From Paraburkholderia sp. Tr-20389 (GTDB taxonomy: Bacteria > Pseudomonadota > Gammaproteobacteria > Burkholderiales > Burkholderiaceae), in assembly GCF_017104565.1 (NCBI RefSeq), contig NZ_JAAGPD010000001.1:124001-188000 (forward strand): DNA of 64,000 nucleotides, given 5' to 3'. The position numbers and the translations under genes are program-made. A model generated the notes under the pieces. It had not been told where the DNA came from. It saw only the letters and a program-made list of their open reading frames with translations, and made no database searches. Below are positions 16,762-26,336 of this stretch, piece after piece (the first letter of the stretch is position 1; every line of letters starts with the position of its first letter).

Positions 16762-16946
16762 GATGTGCTCCCTGATGTGCTCCTGATTGGTGCGCCTTAT
16801 CAATCGGCAAGCCGTGTTCCCGCGCCGGAACGCAGAGCACATCGCTATCTGGCATCTTCAGGCGTACGATAACCACCATTTACGGACAGACCGCCGCGCT
16901 TAACAATCCTGCCGGCAGCCACTAGTCTGTCAACAGGTGTGGGCTG

Positions 16947-16960
16947 AACACGCTCGTGTT
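16947..16960. promoter_or_regulatory. 14-bp palindrome in the divergent gap
   Basis: AACACG-CT-CGTGTT is a perfect inverted repeat with 6-bp arms between the divergent genes at 16761 and 17034. It may be an operator for one of them; no regulator is assigned. Confidence 0.3.
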
Positions 16961-17033
16961 ATGGCAGCAACTGCTCACGTAAGAGACGATCGCTCGACGT
17001 CTTCACTTGCGGCTCCGTTCCGGACGACGAATC

Positions 17034-17336
17034 ATGACGCGCAATCGACAGTTGACTGGGCGTGTGGGCGGTATCACGGTTCAGGCGGCGTGCGGCAATC
17101 TTCACGTGATCGCGCTTTGGCGCCTGCTCACGGATGCGGGCGCATGCGTGCAGGGAACGTCGACGACGTGCGTCAGGCGCGATGAGTTCGAGCGCATCAC
17201 CATCAGCTTCGCGCCGCTGGGCAGGGAGCAAGCCGACCGGATACTGGCCAGTATCAGAGAGCACAAGTGGATCACTCACGCGTTGCTGCATGTCCTTGCA
17301 TCCGAAAGCGAGGCGTCCCCAAGCCTCGAAGAGTAA
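17034..17336 (+). CDS. Hypothetical 100-aa protein, possibly ACT-like
   Basis: A small protein with an alternating strand-helix pattern: VGGITVQAACGNLHVIALWR, LLTDAGACVQGTSTTC, FERITISFAPLGREQADRI and KWITHALLHVLA. This order could form a beta-alpha-beta ACT-like ligand domain, but no diagnostic motif is present. The start at 17034 is used because the earlier ATG at 17007 adds only Arg-rich residues. It is a single-gene unit closed by a strong terminator about 87 bp downstream, which supports it being a real transcribed gene. Confidence 0.6.
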   Translation: MTRNRQLTGRVGGITVQAACGNLHVIALWRLLTDAGACVQGTSTTCVRRDEFERITISFAPLGREQADRILASIREHKWITHALLHVLASESEASPSLEE

Positions 17337-17422
17337 CGGCGGCGACGCGTTGAACCGCATCGCTGCAAGTGATTCCGTTGCTGCGGGCAACGGATAGCCG
17401 GAGGGCCATCTCTGGCGCCCGT

Positions 17423-17461
17423 GCGACCGGCCTGGTTCCCTGTGCCGGTCGCTTTTTTTTT
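17423..17461 (+). terminator. Strong Rho-independent terminator
   Basis: Perfect 9-bp stem GCGACCGGC (17423-17431) / GCCGGTCGC (17444-17452) with a 12-nt loop, followed directly by nine T (17453-17461). It ends the transcript of the 100-aa gene. Confidence 0.92.
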
Positions 17462-17521
17462 GCTATTTCCGACTGGCTGAATGATATGAATGATCGCGCG
17501 AACCCACACCGTGGGTCGTGC

Positions 17522-17755
17522 TTACTGGATGCGCGAAATCTCTTTCGACACCGAGGCCGGGCTGTCGTAGTTATGATCGGGCAGCCTGTCGATCAGATCG
17601 ACGATATCCGTATTGGCGTGATTCTGGCGCGCCCGTTCGACCAGTTTCTCGCGCGTTGTCGGATAGGCGATACCGGCAAGTGCCTTCTGGATATCGATGG
17701 GATTGGGTTGCCCAGGATGACGCTGATCCTGCGATCGGGCCGGATGCTGTGACAT
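17522..17755 (-). CDS. DUF2795-domain protein
   Basis: A 77-aa soluble protein. After a polar N terminus it has the DUF2795 pattern: IDIQKALAGIAYPTTREKLV, ARQNHANTDIVDLIDRLPD and YDSPASVSKEI. The family is widespread in stress-related gene neighbourhoods and has no known biochemical role. It is transcribed in the same direction as the DUF4142 gene to its right, 123 bp away. The ribosome site is weak (GGAGA near 17764). Confidence 0.8.
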   Translation of the reverse strand: MSQHPARSQDQRHPGQPNPIDIQKALAGIAYPTTREKLVERARQNHANTDIVDLIDRLPDHNYDSPASVSKEISRIQ

Positions 17756-17878
17756 GAATGTTCTCCGTTGATGAACGCCGCTCGGACTGCATCGCCGCGA
17801 CTCATGCGTGCCGCAAACGCGATGCCTGTCCGCGCGTCGCTGAAGCGGGCTGTGACCTGAAGGGAACGAGGAATGCGG

Positions 17879-18424
17879 CTATTGCGCGACGCCCTTCTTC
17901 GCGGCGAGGTCCTGGGCCATCTGATAGTGCTTCTGGATGGTCGGCAACGCGTCCTGCGCTGCCTTCTTCAACTTCGCATTCTGACCATCGGCGATTTCCT
18001 TCTCGAACGCGGCAACCGCTTCCTTGTGTCCTTCCACGCCGACCTTCGAGACGTACGCCTGGTCGAATGCTTTGCCCTTCAGTCCCTTCAGCGGACCGAG
18101 CACCGCAGTGTCGGAGTTGTCCTTCGGAACCGCGACGCCATGCGGTGCGGCCATCTTCAACTGCACCGTCAGTTTGGTGTGATCGAGCATCATGTGACGC
18201 GCGAACGATTTCACGTCCTTATCTTCGGAGTTCGAGGTGGCGAGTTTCGCGGCGTCGATCTCCGTCGACGACGCCATCGACGCCGTCTGCACGAAGTCCT
18301 TGTCGGTTTGCGCCAACGGGTTGGCGGCCGTCGTCGATGCCGCTTCCGTCTGGGCCGCGAGCGGTGCGATGGCGAGGGCGCCCGTTACGACGATTGCGCC
18401 TATGAGCACGTGTTTGAGTCTCAT
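17879..18424 (-). CDS. DUF4142-domain exported protein
   Basis: A 181-aa periplasmic protein. The signal peptide is MRLKHVLIGAIVVTGALAIAP (in part), with cleavage near LAAQTEA. The mature part is the helical DUF4142 ferritin-like domain: TDKDFVQTASMASSTEIDAAKLA, VKSFARHMMLDHTKL and VSKVGVEGHKEAVAAFEKE, with the family's paired His (HMMLDH, GVEGH). The start at 18424 has AGGGAGA nine bases upstream and gives a clean signal sequence; the in-frame ATG at 18466 does not. DUF4142 proteins are linked to envelope stress and desiccation; a metal or redox role is speculative. Confidence 0.88.
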   Translation of the reverse strand: MRLKHVLIGAIVVTGALAIAPLAAQTEAASTTAANPLAQTDKDFVQTASMASSTEIDAAKLATSNSEDKDVKSFARHMMLDHTKLTVQLKMAAPHGVAVPKDNSDTAVLGPLKGLKGKAFDQAYVSKVGVEGHKEAVAAFEKEIADGQNAKLKKAAQDALPTIQKHYQMAQDLAAKKGVAQ

Positions 18425-18631
18425 GCATGTTCTCCCTGATCCGTGTGTGGACCTGAAGAACAGCAAGCCGCGAACCGCGCCCGCGAATGCGCGTTGATAC
18501 GGACTTCAGATGAGACCTGCAAGCGATTTGCCGCTGGTGTGGACAGATGGAGCGTCGAGGGGCGCGGTGATGAAGAAGCAGCGCCTGGCGGCGCTGCGTG
18601 TCGGGACGATGTTGAGAGAAGCGAGGCGCGT

Positions 18632-18793
18632 TCAGTGCCGATGATGTATCAGGTCGACATAATGGGTATCGAGCCACCGGTCCGCACGTCTCGGGTTGCC
18701 GTGCCTTTCATGGCGGCTCGCCACCCACAGCAGTGCCGCGACCAGCACCATCACGGTCGGACCAAGCAGGTAGGCGATCAAGGTTTCATTCAC
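18632..18793 (-). CDS. Small single-pass membrane protein, 53 aa, GTG start
   Basis: Read directly from the minus strand: a GTG codon at 18793-18791 is preceded by GGAGG (18803-18799) at five bases and opens a 53-codon frame ending in TGA at 18634-18632. The N-terminal half is one hydrophobic helix (LIAYLLGPTVMVLVAALLWV), and the C-terminal half is basic and His/Arg-rich (SRHERHGNPRRADRW, ending LIHHRH). This implies a membrane-anchored protein with a charged cytoplasmic tail. No family was recognised. The good ribosome site and the clean topology support a real gene. Confidence 0.65.
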   Translation of the reverse strand: MNETLIAYLLGPTVMVLVAALLWVASRHERHGNPRRADRWLDTHYVDLIHHRH

Positions 18794-19149
18794 GGCATCC
18801 TCCGGAGTGACGTGGCTGCGTTTTCATTCTAGGCGACCGGCGGCGCGATGCACACCGTATATCGACACATCAATCCGCAGCGTGCCGCATCCCGCTTCGA
18901 CCCTTCAGTTTTGTCAGGAAGGCGCCGATAACCCGTTAAGTAATGGCAGAATGCGCCATCTACTGTCGAGCTTTGTGCTGCTGGCACCTCACAAAGCGAA
19001 CGGATATCCGGTTGCGGCGCACGAGCCGCGGTCCACGGCTAGCCATCCTGCATTCCCGTTTCCCCTGCCAGCAAGCGGGTGACGTTACTCTGACGGCAGC
19101 CGCCAGGCGCGACCCCCGGTCGCCGCTGGGCGGATTGCGGGGCGCTCGA
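18794..19149. other. Gap before the diguanylate cyclase gene
   Basis: A 356-bp stretch with no convincing coding sequence. In-frame codons upstream of 19150 encode Arg/Cys-rich sequence unlike a protein N terminus. It contains the sigma-28-like promoter at 18905-18931, which would leave an untranslated leader of about 210 nt. Confidence 0.5.
18905..18931 (+). promoter_or_regulatory. Sigma-28 (FliA)-like promoter
   Basis: TCAGTTTT (18905-18912), 11 bases, then GCCGATAA (18924-18931). The -10 box is an exact match to the FliA consensus GCCGATAA and the 11-bp spacer is standard; the -35 box matches TAAAGTTT at 5 of 8. It points at the diguanylate cyclase gene. Confidence 0.5.
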
Positions 19150-20286
19150 ATGACGAAACACCCTGAAACGTTCAGCTTGCCGCAGGGCAGGCTGGCAACC
19201 TGGCTGCTCTATCCCGGGCGCGATACGCCACCCGAAATCCGGGTTGCGCTGGTCTCGACCCTGTTCGGCACCTTGCCGATTTTTTTCGGCGGCGTGTTCA
19301 ATACGATCGCCGTCGCGTGGGTGCTGGCTTATCGGCACCCGAGCACGCCGTTCCGCTTCTGGCTGATTTCGGAAATCGTGGTGTGCGCGGTGCGTCTCGC
19401 GATCCTGATCCTCGCGCACCGTCGGGCGCGGCAGGGCCGGCCGACGCCCACCGATATCTACCTGCTTCTCGCGCCGCTATGGGGTGCGACGGTCGGCTAT
19501 GGTGCGCTGATCAGCGCCACCAGCGGCGACTGGGTCGCGGCCACACTGTCGTTCCTTTCCGCTGCCGCGATGGTGGGCGGCATCTGCTTCCGGAACTTCG
19601 CCGCGCCGCGTCTGGTTGCCATCATGATCTTCCTGTCGCTCGGACCGTGCTGCGTCGGCGCCGTGCTGTCCGGCGAGCCGGTACTGCTCCTGACCCTGGT
19701 TCAGATCCCGTTCTATCTGTTTGCGATGAGCGTCGCCGCCAGAAAGCTGAACGTGATGCTGATCTCGACGATGGAGGCCGAGCGCGAAAACGACCGCCGG
19801 GCGCGCCACGACGGTTTGACGGGGCTGCTCAACCGCGCGGGCTTTTTTCACGCGGCCACCCATGAACTCGTCGGGGCGGCGCGCGCGGGCGGCAAGACAC
19901 CGCTCTTCTACATCGACCTCGATGGCTTCAAGGCCGTCAACGATGCACACGGGCACGAGTGCGGCGACCGTCTGCTCGCGCAGGTCGCAGCGCGGCTGCG
20001 CCAGCTTGCGGGCACGAATGCGCTCGTTGCGCGCATGGGCGGCGACGAGTTCGTGATCGCAGGCGATGTGTCCAACGCGCGTGAGCCGGCTTCGTTTGCG
20101 AGCCGCGTGATCGCCGAGATCGAGAAGCCGTTCCTGCTCGCGGCCAGTGTGACGGTCCATGTCGGCGCCAGCATCGGCATCGCGTCGGTGACCGACGATG
20201 CGAACACGATCGACAAGATCGTGGCCGTCGCGGACGCTGCGATGTATGAAGTGAAGCGTCAGAAGAAGAGCATGGCCGTGGCATAA
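19150..20286 (+). CDS. Membrane diguanylate cyclase (GGDEF)
   Basis: A 378-aa inner-membrane enzyme that makes cyclic di-GMP from two GTP. The N-terminal ~200 residues form about five or six membrane helices (for example STLFGTLPIFFGGVFNTIAV and LVAIMIFLSLGPCCVGAVL). The GGDEF domain spans about 215-378: DGLTGLLNRAGFF, FYIDLDGFKAVND and the active site MGGDEFVIAGD. The RxxD inhibitory site normally five residues before GGDEF is absent (TNAL instead), so product inhibition may be lost. The start at 19150 (MTKHPETF) is chosen because upstream codons are not protein-like. A sigma-28-like promoter lies about 220 bp upstream. Confidence 0.92.
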   Translation: MTKHPETFSLPQGRLATWLLYPGRDTPPEIRVALVSTLFGTLPIFFGGVFNTIAVAWVLAYRHPSTPFRFWLISEIVVCAVRLAILILAHRRARQGRPTPTDIYLLLAPLWGATVGYGALISATSGDWVAATLSFLSAAAMVGGICFRNFAAPRLVAIMIFLSLGPCCVGAVLSGEPVLLLTLVQIPFYLFAMSVAARKLNVMLISTMEAERENDRRARHDGLTGLLNRAGFFHAATHELVGAARAGGKTPLFYIDLDGFKAVNDAHGHECGDRLLAQVAARLRQLAGTNALVARMGGDEFVIAGDVSNAREPASFASRVIAEIEKPFLLAASVTVHVGASIGIASVTDDANTIDKIVAVADAAMYEVKRQKKSMAVA

Positions 20287-20440
20287 ACACGGCACCACAC
20301 AACGCGTTCGCGTTGGTCCGTATCCGCGTTGGCGCACGCATTGCTCATCGAAGTCTCGACGGGGAACGTCGGGAGCCGCTATGCAGACGGATCGGGGGAC
20401 ATCGTGAAGGCGAGCGGGCCGCGTTTCGGTCACATCGCGC

Positions 20441-21985
<1,545 letters not shown>

Positions 21986-22441
21986 ATGGAGTCCACGAAT
22001 TTCGTCAATCTGAAGCTGCGTCCGTGCGGGCCCGGCGACGAGCCTATTCTCCTGAGAATACTGAAGCCGTCGATGGCCTTGCGGGCGCAAGGCTACGAGC
22101 TGCTTGGCGATGTCATGCGGTTCGGTCAGCACGACGGGCAACTGGCGACGGCCATGCTTGCATGCGCCGACGACGTGCCGATTGGCGTGTTGAACATCGA
22201 CCGGCGCCCTACCGAATGGCGGCTCACGGCGCTTCACATCGATCTCGACCACAGGGGCAAGGGCTACGGCAGTCTGTTGCTGGTCGCTGTGCAGGACGAA
22301 GCACAACTGGCCAAAGTCAGCATCTCAGTGATACTCGAGCGAGGGAATCCTGCTGTGCGCCTGTTCATCAAACACGGATTCACGATCGCGATGGAAACGG
22401 ACACCGAGGTTCTGTTGAAGTGGCGCGTACCGCCTCGCTAG
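21986..22441 (+). CDS. GNAT-family N-acetyltransferase
   Basis: A 151-aa acetyl-CoA-dependent acetyltransferase. The first strand is LKLRPCGPGDEPILLRI; the acetyl-CoA loop is DLDHRGKGYGSLLL (about 96-109); and the terminal motif is ILERGNPAVRLFIKHGF. The pattern is closest to GNAT enzymes of the RimI-like general type, with no clue to substrate. It is divergent from hmp and convergent with the LysR gene (7-bp gap), so it is a single-gene unit. Confidence 0.85.
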   Translation: MESTNFVNLKLRPCGPGDEPILLRILKPSMALRAQGYELLGDVMRFGQHDGQLATAMLACADDVPIGVLNIDRRPTEWRLTALHIDLDHRGKGYGSLLLVAVQDEAQLAKVSISVILERGNPAVRLFIKHGFTIAMETDTEVLLKWRVPPR

Positions 22442-22448
22442 GGCGTCG

Positions 22449-23405
22449 TCACTTTCGCGAAACCCGCTTCTTCCGTTCGCGCATGTCGACAGCCGTATCG
22501 ACAGGCGTGAAGGGCGCCTGAAAATGATCGACGAGGAAATCGATGAATGCCCGCGCGCGTGCCGTCTGGTTCCGCTGCCGCGAGTAATAGACGAACAGGT
22601 CGGCTGACGGCAAAACCGTATTGGGCAGCACGAGCTTGAGCCGCCCGCTCTGGACGTACTTCGCCAGATCCCATTCGGAACGGATCAGGATGCCGTGGCC
22701 GTCGAGCGCCCAGCGAAGCACGATATCGCCGTCGTTGCTGGACAGCGCGCCTTTCACCTTGATCGCCTCGATGTGATCGTTCACGATGTAGCGCCACACG
22801 CCATACGCGTCGTCGTTCTGCCTGTGAATAATGCAGCGATGCTGCTGCAAATCGTCCACACGCTCAGGCGTTCCGAAACGCTCCAGATATTTCGGCGACG
22901 CGCACAGAAAGCGGCGATTGCTCATGATGCGCCGCGCGCTCAGACGACTGTCGGGTAGCTCGCCGAAGCGGATGGCCATGTCGAACGCGCCTTCGATCAG
23001 ATCGACGGGCCGGTCCGTCACTTCGAACTGAACCTCGACATTCGGAAAACGCTTCGCGAAGTCCGACACGAGCGGCGCAATCGTGGTTCTGCCGAAGCCG
23101 AGCGTCGCGTTGATGCGCAGCAGACCTTGCGGGTCGCGCCTCGCGCCCGAGATCGCTTCTTCCATTTCGCGAACCTGCCCGACTATCTGGCTCGCGTAAC
23201 GTAGATACGTTTCCCCCTCCGGCGTGAGACTGACGCTGCGTGTCGTCCTGTTGACGAGACGTGCGCCGAGCCGCCGCTCGATGATGCCGAGCCGCTTCGT
23301 CGCGGCGGGCGGCGTCAGGTCGAGCGCGCGCGCCGCGCCCGACATGCTCTTGAGCTTCGCAAGCAGAATGAAAAACTCGAAATCGGACGCGCTGTCAGTA
23401 CTCAC
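22449..23405 (-). CDS. LysR-family regulator of the D-tartrate genes
   Basis: A regulator of about 318 aa. The winged helix-turn-helix is at the N terminus (FEFFILLAKLKSMSGAARAL, TPPAATKRLGIIERRLGARL) and the effector domain begins near residue 90 (LLRINATLGFGRTTIAPLV). The start is uncertain: a GTG at 23405 gives a normal LysR N terminus and leaves a 119-bp divergent gap for the promoters, but has a poor ribosome site; an ATG at 23495 would put 30 odd residues in front and almost reach tarD. It is divergent from tarD, so it most likely activates tarD and the carrier with D-tartrate as effector. Confidence 0.85.
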   Translation of the reverse strand: MSTDSASDFEFFILLAKLKSMSGAARALDLTPPAATKRLGIIERRLGARLVNRTTRSVSLTPEGETYLRYASQIVGQVREMEEAISGARRDPQGLLRINATLGFGRTTIAPLVSDFAKRFPNVEVQFEVTDRPVDLIEGAFDMAIRFGELPDSRLSARRIMSNRRFLCASPKYLERFGTPERVDDLQQHRCIIHRQNDDAYGVWRYIVNDHIEAIKVKGALSSNDGDIVLRWALDGHGILIRSEWDLAKYVQSGRLKLVLPNTVLPSADLFVYYSRQRNQTARARAFIDFLVDHFQAPFTPVDTAVDMRERKKRVSRK

Positions 23406-23440
23406 TTTTAGTGAAAGATGAAATGAATATTGGTGAAGTG

Positions 23441-23465
23441 TAGCAGCCTCTTTCGAGGCTAAGCT
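23441..23465. promoter_or_regulatory. Candidate LysR-site dyad between regulator and tarD
   Basis: TAGC-AGCCTC-TTTC-GAGGCT-AA-GCTA: a perfect 6-bp inverted repeat (23445-23450 / 23455-23460) nested in a TAGC/GCTA pair. It sits in the 119-bp divergent gap about 60 bp before the tarD start codon, a usual position for a LysR activation site. Confidence 0.45.
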
Positions 23466-23524
23466 ACGCCCAACATTGCAGCCGAGGTGGCGCAATAACT
23501 GTTCAAAAGTCAGGAGACAGTGCC

Positions 23525-24691
23525 GTGAGAATCGTTGAAATCCGCGAGAAGACCGTTCCGATCAGCTCCCCGATCCGCAACGCCTACATCGACTTCAGCA
23601 AGATGACGCTGAGCCTCGTTGCCGTCATCACCGACGTGATCCGCGACGGCAAGCCGGTGGTCGGATACGGCTTCAACTCGAATGGCCGCTATGGCCAGGG
23701 CAAGCTGATGCGCGAGCGCTTCATTCCGCGACTGCTCGAAGCCGACCCTGCTTCGCTCGTCAACGATGCAGGTGACAACCTCGATCCCCACAAGATCTGG
23801 GCAACCATGTTCACGAACGAGAAGCCCGGCGGTCACGGCGAGCGTTCGGTCGCGATCGGCACGATCGACATGGCCATCTGGGACGCGGTGGCGAAGATCG
23901 AAGGCAAGCCGCTTTTTCAGCTGCTGGCGGACCGCTACGGTAACGGCCAGCCGAACCGCAAGATCTTCGTGTATGCAGCGGGCGGTTACTACTACCCGGG
24001 CCAGGATCACGAGAAGCTGAAGGACGAGATGCGCAGCTACATCGACCGGGGCTATACAGTCGTGAAGAAGAAGATAGGCGGCGCGTCGCTCGATGAAGAC
24101 CTGCGGCGCATCGATTCCATCCTGAGCGTGCTGCAGGACGGCCAGAAGCTCGCCGTCGATGCCAACGGCCGCTTCGATCTCGACACCGCGATTCAATATG
24201 CCAAGGCGCTCTCGCAATACGACCTGTTCTGGTACGAAGAGCCGGGCGATCCGCTCGACTTCGAATTGCAGGCAGCGCTGCGCAACTACTATGACAAGCC
24301 GATGGCAACGGGCGAAGATCTTTTCTCGATGCAGGACGCCCGCAACCTGATCCGCTACGGCGGCATGCGTCCCGATCGCGACTGGCTGCAGTTCGATTGC
24401 GCGCTGAGCTATGGCCTCGTCGAATATCTGCGCACGCTCGACATGCTGCATCAACATGGCTGGTCGGCGAGCCGTTGCATTCCTCACGGCGGCCATCAGA
24501 TGTCGCTGAACATCGCGGCGGGTCTCGGGCTGGGCGGCAACGAATCCTATCCGGATCTGTTCCAGCCGTATGGCGGCTTCCCGGATGGCGTGCGCGTCGA
24601 CAACGGCTACATCACCATGCCGGATCTGCCGGGCATCGGCTTCGAAGGCAAGGCCGATCTCATCGTCGAAATGCAGAAGCTGTCTGCATAA
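23525..24691 (+). CDS. tarD: D(-)-tartrate dehydratase, enolase superfamily
   Basis: A 388-aa Mg-dependent dehydratase that converts D-tartrate to oxaloacetate. It follows the characterised Bradyrhizobium enzyme almost motif for motif from memory: ISSPIRNAYIDFSKMT, GYGFNSNGRYGQG, the general base Lys183 in VVKKKIGG (KxK), metal ligands in VDANGRFD, WYEEPGDP and ATGEDLFS, and the His of RCIPHGGHQMS. Length (388 vs 389) agrees. AGGAG precedes the ATG. With the DctA-type carrier 160 bp downstream and the divergent LysR regulator it makes a compact D-tartrate utilisation module feeding the TCA cycle. Confidence 0.95.
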   Translation: MRIVEIREKTVPISSPIRNAYIDFSKMTLSLVAVITDVIRDGKPVVGYGFNSNGRYGQGKLMRERFIPRLLEADPASLVNDAGDNLDPHKIWATMFTNEKPGGHGERSVAIGTIDMAIWDAVAKIEGKPLFQLLADRYGNGQPNRKIFVYAAGGYYYPGQDHEKLKDEMRSYIDRGYTVVKKKIGGASLDEDLRRIDSILSVLQDGQKLAVDANGRFDLDTAIQYAKALSQYDLFWYEEPGDPLDFELQAALRNYYDKPMATGEDLFSMQDARNLIRYGGMRPDRDWLQFDCALSYGLVEYLRTLDMLHQHGWSASRCIPHGGHQMSLNIAAGLGLGGNESYPDLFQPYGGFPDGVRVDNGYITMPDLPGIGFEGKADLIVEMQKLSA

Positions 24692-24707
24692 CATCCGCTC
24701 GCAGCAG

Positions 24708-24732
24708 GGCGCCGGCGTAATTCGCCGGCGCC
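24708..24732 (+). terminator. Strong hairpin between tarD and the carrier gene, no T run
   Basis: Perfect 10-bp stem GGCGCCGGCG / CGCCGGCGCC with loop TAATT, 17 bp after the tarD stop. No T tract follows, so it is more likely a 3'-end stabiliser or partial attenuator that lowers carrier expression than a full terminator. Confidence 0.45.
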
Positions 24733-24850
24733 GACCTTCATAAAAAGACTAAGCAACGCAGGCGAAATCCGGCCCGTACCCGTCGCATCGGCATGTTCCG
24801 CGGCGGGCGCTCGCCCTGTTCCGTCAGACGACGCCATGCAGGAGACAGAC

Positions 24851-26209
24851 ATGCTGGTAGCAAAGGTCAGAAAGACACTTTCGAAGCTTTATGTGCAAGT
24901 GCTCATCGGAATCGTTGCGGGTATTCTGGTCGGGCACTTCTATCCGGACATCGGTTCGCAGCTCAAGCCGCTGGGCGATCTGTTCATCAAGCTGATCCGC
25001 ATGCTGCTGGCGCCGATCATCTTCGCGTCGGTGGTCGTCGGCATTGCGCGCATGAACGACCTGCACGAAGCGGGCCGCGTCGGCGTCAAGGCGGTGTTGT
25101 ACTTCGAGGTCGCATCGACGATCGCGCTCGTGGCCGGCATGGTGGTCGTGAATGTGATCAAGCCCGGCAGCGGGATGAACATCGACCCTGCGCATATCGA
25201 TAGCGCGGCCATCACGACATACACGCACGCGGCGAAACAGCATGGCATGCTCGACTTCTTCATGAGCATCGTGCCGAACAGCATCGTGGGCGCGTTCGCA
25301 AATGGCGAGATGCTGCCGATTATTTTCTTCTCGGTGCTGCTCGCGATTTCCCTTGCAAAGCTGGGCCCGCGCACCGCGCCGTTCGTCGACATGCTCGACA
25401 TGTTCCTGCAAGGCATGTTCGGCGTAGTGCGGATCGTCATGTATGTCGCGCCCATCGGTGCATTCGGCGGCATGGCGTTCACGATCGGCAAATATGGCAT
25501 CGGCACGCTGGCGTCATTCGGCGAGTTGATGCTGTGCCTGTATCTGACGTCGATCTTTTTCGTGGTGGTCGTGCTTGGACTCGTCATGCGGATGTGCGGG
25601 TTGTCGCTGTGGAAGTATCTGCGCTATATCCGCGACGAAATTCTCATTACGCTCGGCACGGCATCGACGGAAGCGGTGTTGCCTCAGATGCTGATCAAGA
25701 TGGAAAAGATGGGCTGCTCGCGTCCTGTGGTCGGCATGGTGCTGCCGACGGGCTATACGTTCAATGCCGACGGAACGGCGATCTATCTGACGATGGCGGC
25801 CTTGTTCATTGCGCAGGCGATGAACGTGCATCTCTCGATCTGGGACCAGTTGCTCGTGCTCGGCGTGCTGCTGCTGACATCCAAGGGTTCCGCCGGCGTG
25901 GCGGGAGCGGGCTTCGTCGCGCTGGCCGCGACGCTCGCTTCGATGCACAAGATTCCCGTCGAAGGGCTCGTGCTGCTGCTCGGCGTCGACCGTTTTCTCA
26001 ACGAGGCGCGGGCCGTCACGAACCTGATCGGCAATGGCGTCGCGACCGTAGTTGTCGCGCGTTGGGAGGGTCAGCTCGACATGAAGCGGGCGCGCGCAGT
26101 GTTGAATCGCGAGCGCACGCGGGACGACGAAGTTCGAGAGCCTTATACGCAGCCTGCGACGGAAGCCACATCCGCAAGAGAACCGGCCGTGCGTTCAAAC
26201 GCGCATTGA
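24851..26209 (+). CDS. DctA-type dicarboxylate:cation symporter
   Basis: A 452-aa inner-membrane carrier of the DAACS family, which imports C4-dicarboxylates with protons or sodium. Family motifs: [18 protein letters not shown] at the start, [17 protein letters not shown], the hairpin region [15 protein letters not shown], the NG-containing [12 protein letters not shown], and the last [19 protein letters not shown]. About eight membrane helices plus two re-entrant loops are implied. The start at 24851 has AGGAGA five bases upstream. Next to tarD the likely substrate is D-tartrate; this is inferred from position, since the sequence alone says only dicarboxylate. Confidence 0.92.
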   Translation: MLVAKVRKTLSKLYVQVLIGIVAGILVGHFYPDIGSQLKPLGDLFIKLIRMLLAPIIFASVVVGIARMNDLHEAGRVGVKAVLYFEVASTIALVAGMVVVNVIKPGSGMNIDPAHIDSAAITTYTHAAKQHGMLDFFMSIVPNSIVGAFANGEMLPIIFFSVLLAISLAKLGPRTAPFVDMLDMFLQGMFGVVRIVMYVAPIGAFGGMAFTIGKYGIGTLASFGELMLCLYLTSIFFVVVVLGLVMRMCGLSLWKYLRYIRDEILITLGTASTEAVLPQMLIKMEKMGCSRPVVGMVLPTGYTFNADGTAIYLTMAALFIAQAMNVHLSIWDQLLVLGVLLLTSKGSAGVAGAGFVALAATLASMHKIPVEGLVLLLGVDRFLNEARAVTNLIGNGVATVVVARWEGQLDMKRARAVLNRERTRDDEVREPYTQPATEATSAREPAVRSNAH

Positions 26210-26274
26210 ATTGCCCATCAGGCCGTCTCTACCCGGACCAGTCAAAGATATTCCAGCGCCGATCGAAGGAAAAG

Positions 26275-26302
26275 TGAAGTTCCTGCAGATCGGTGCCGTT
26301 AA
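26275..26302 (+). promoter_or_regulatory. Sigma-28 (FliA)-like promoter of the chemoreceptor gene
   Basis: TGAAGTTC (26275-26282; 6 of 8 to TAAAGTTT), 12 bases, then GCCGTTAA (26295-26302; 7 of 8 to GCCGATAA). The predicted transcript start is about 28 nt before the ATG at 26337. The spacer is one base longer than standard. Confidence 0.5.
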
Positions 26303-26336
26303 CAAGGATTGGTCCTTTTGTATCCATGAATTCAGC

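Noticed and set aside
26236-26268. Alternative sigma-28 box GCCGATCG upstream of the chemoreceptor
   Set aside because: No -35 element lies at the right distance; TGAAGTTC-N12-GCCGTTAA further downstream fits better.
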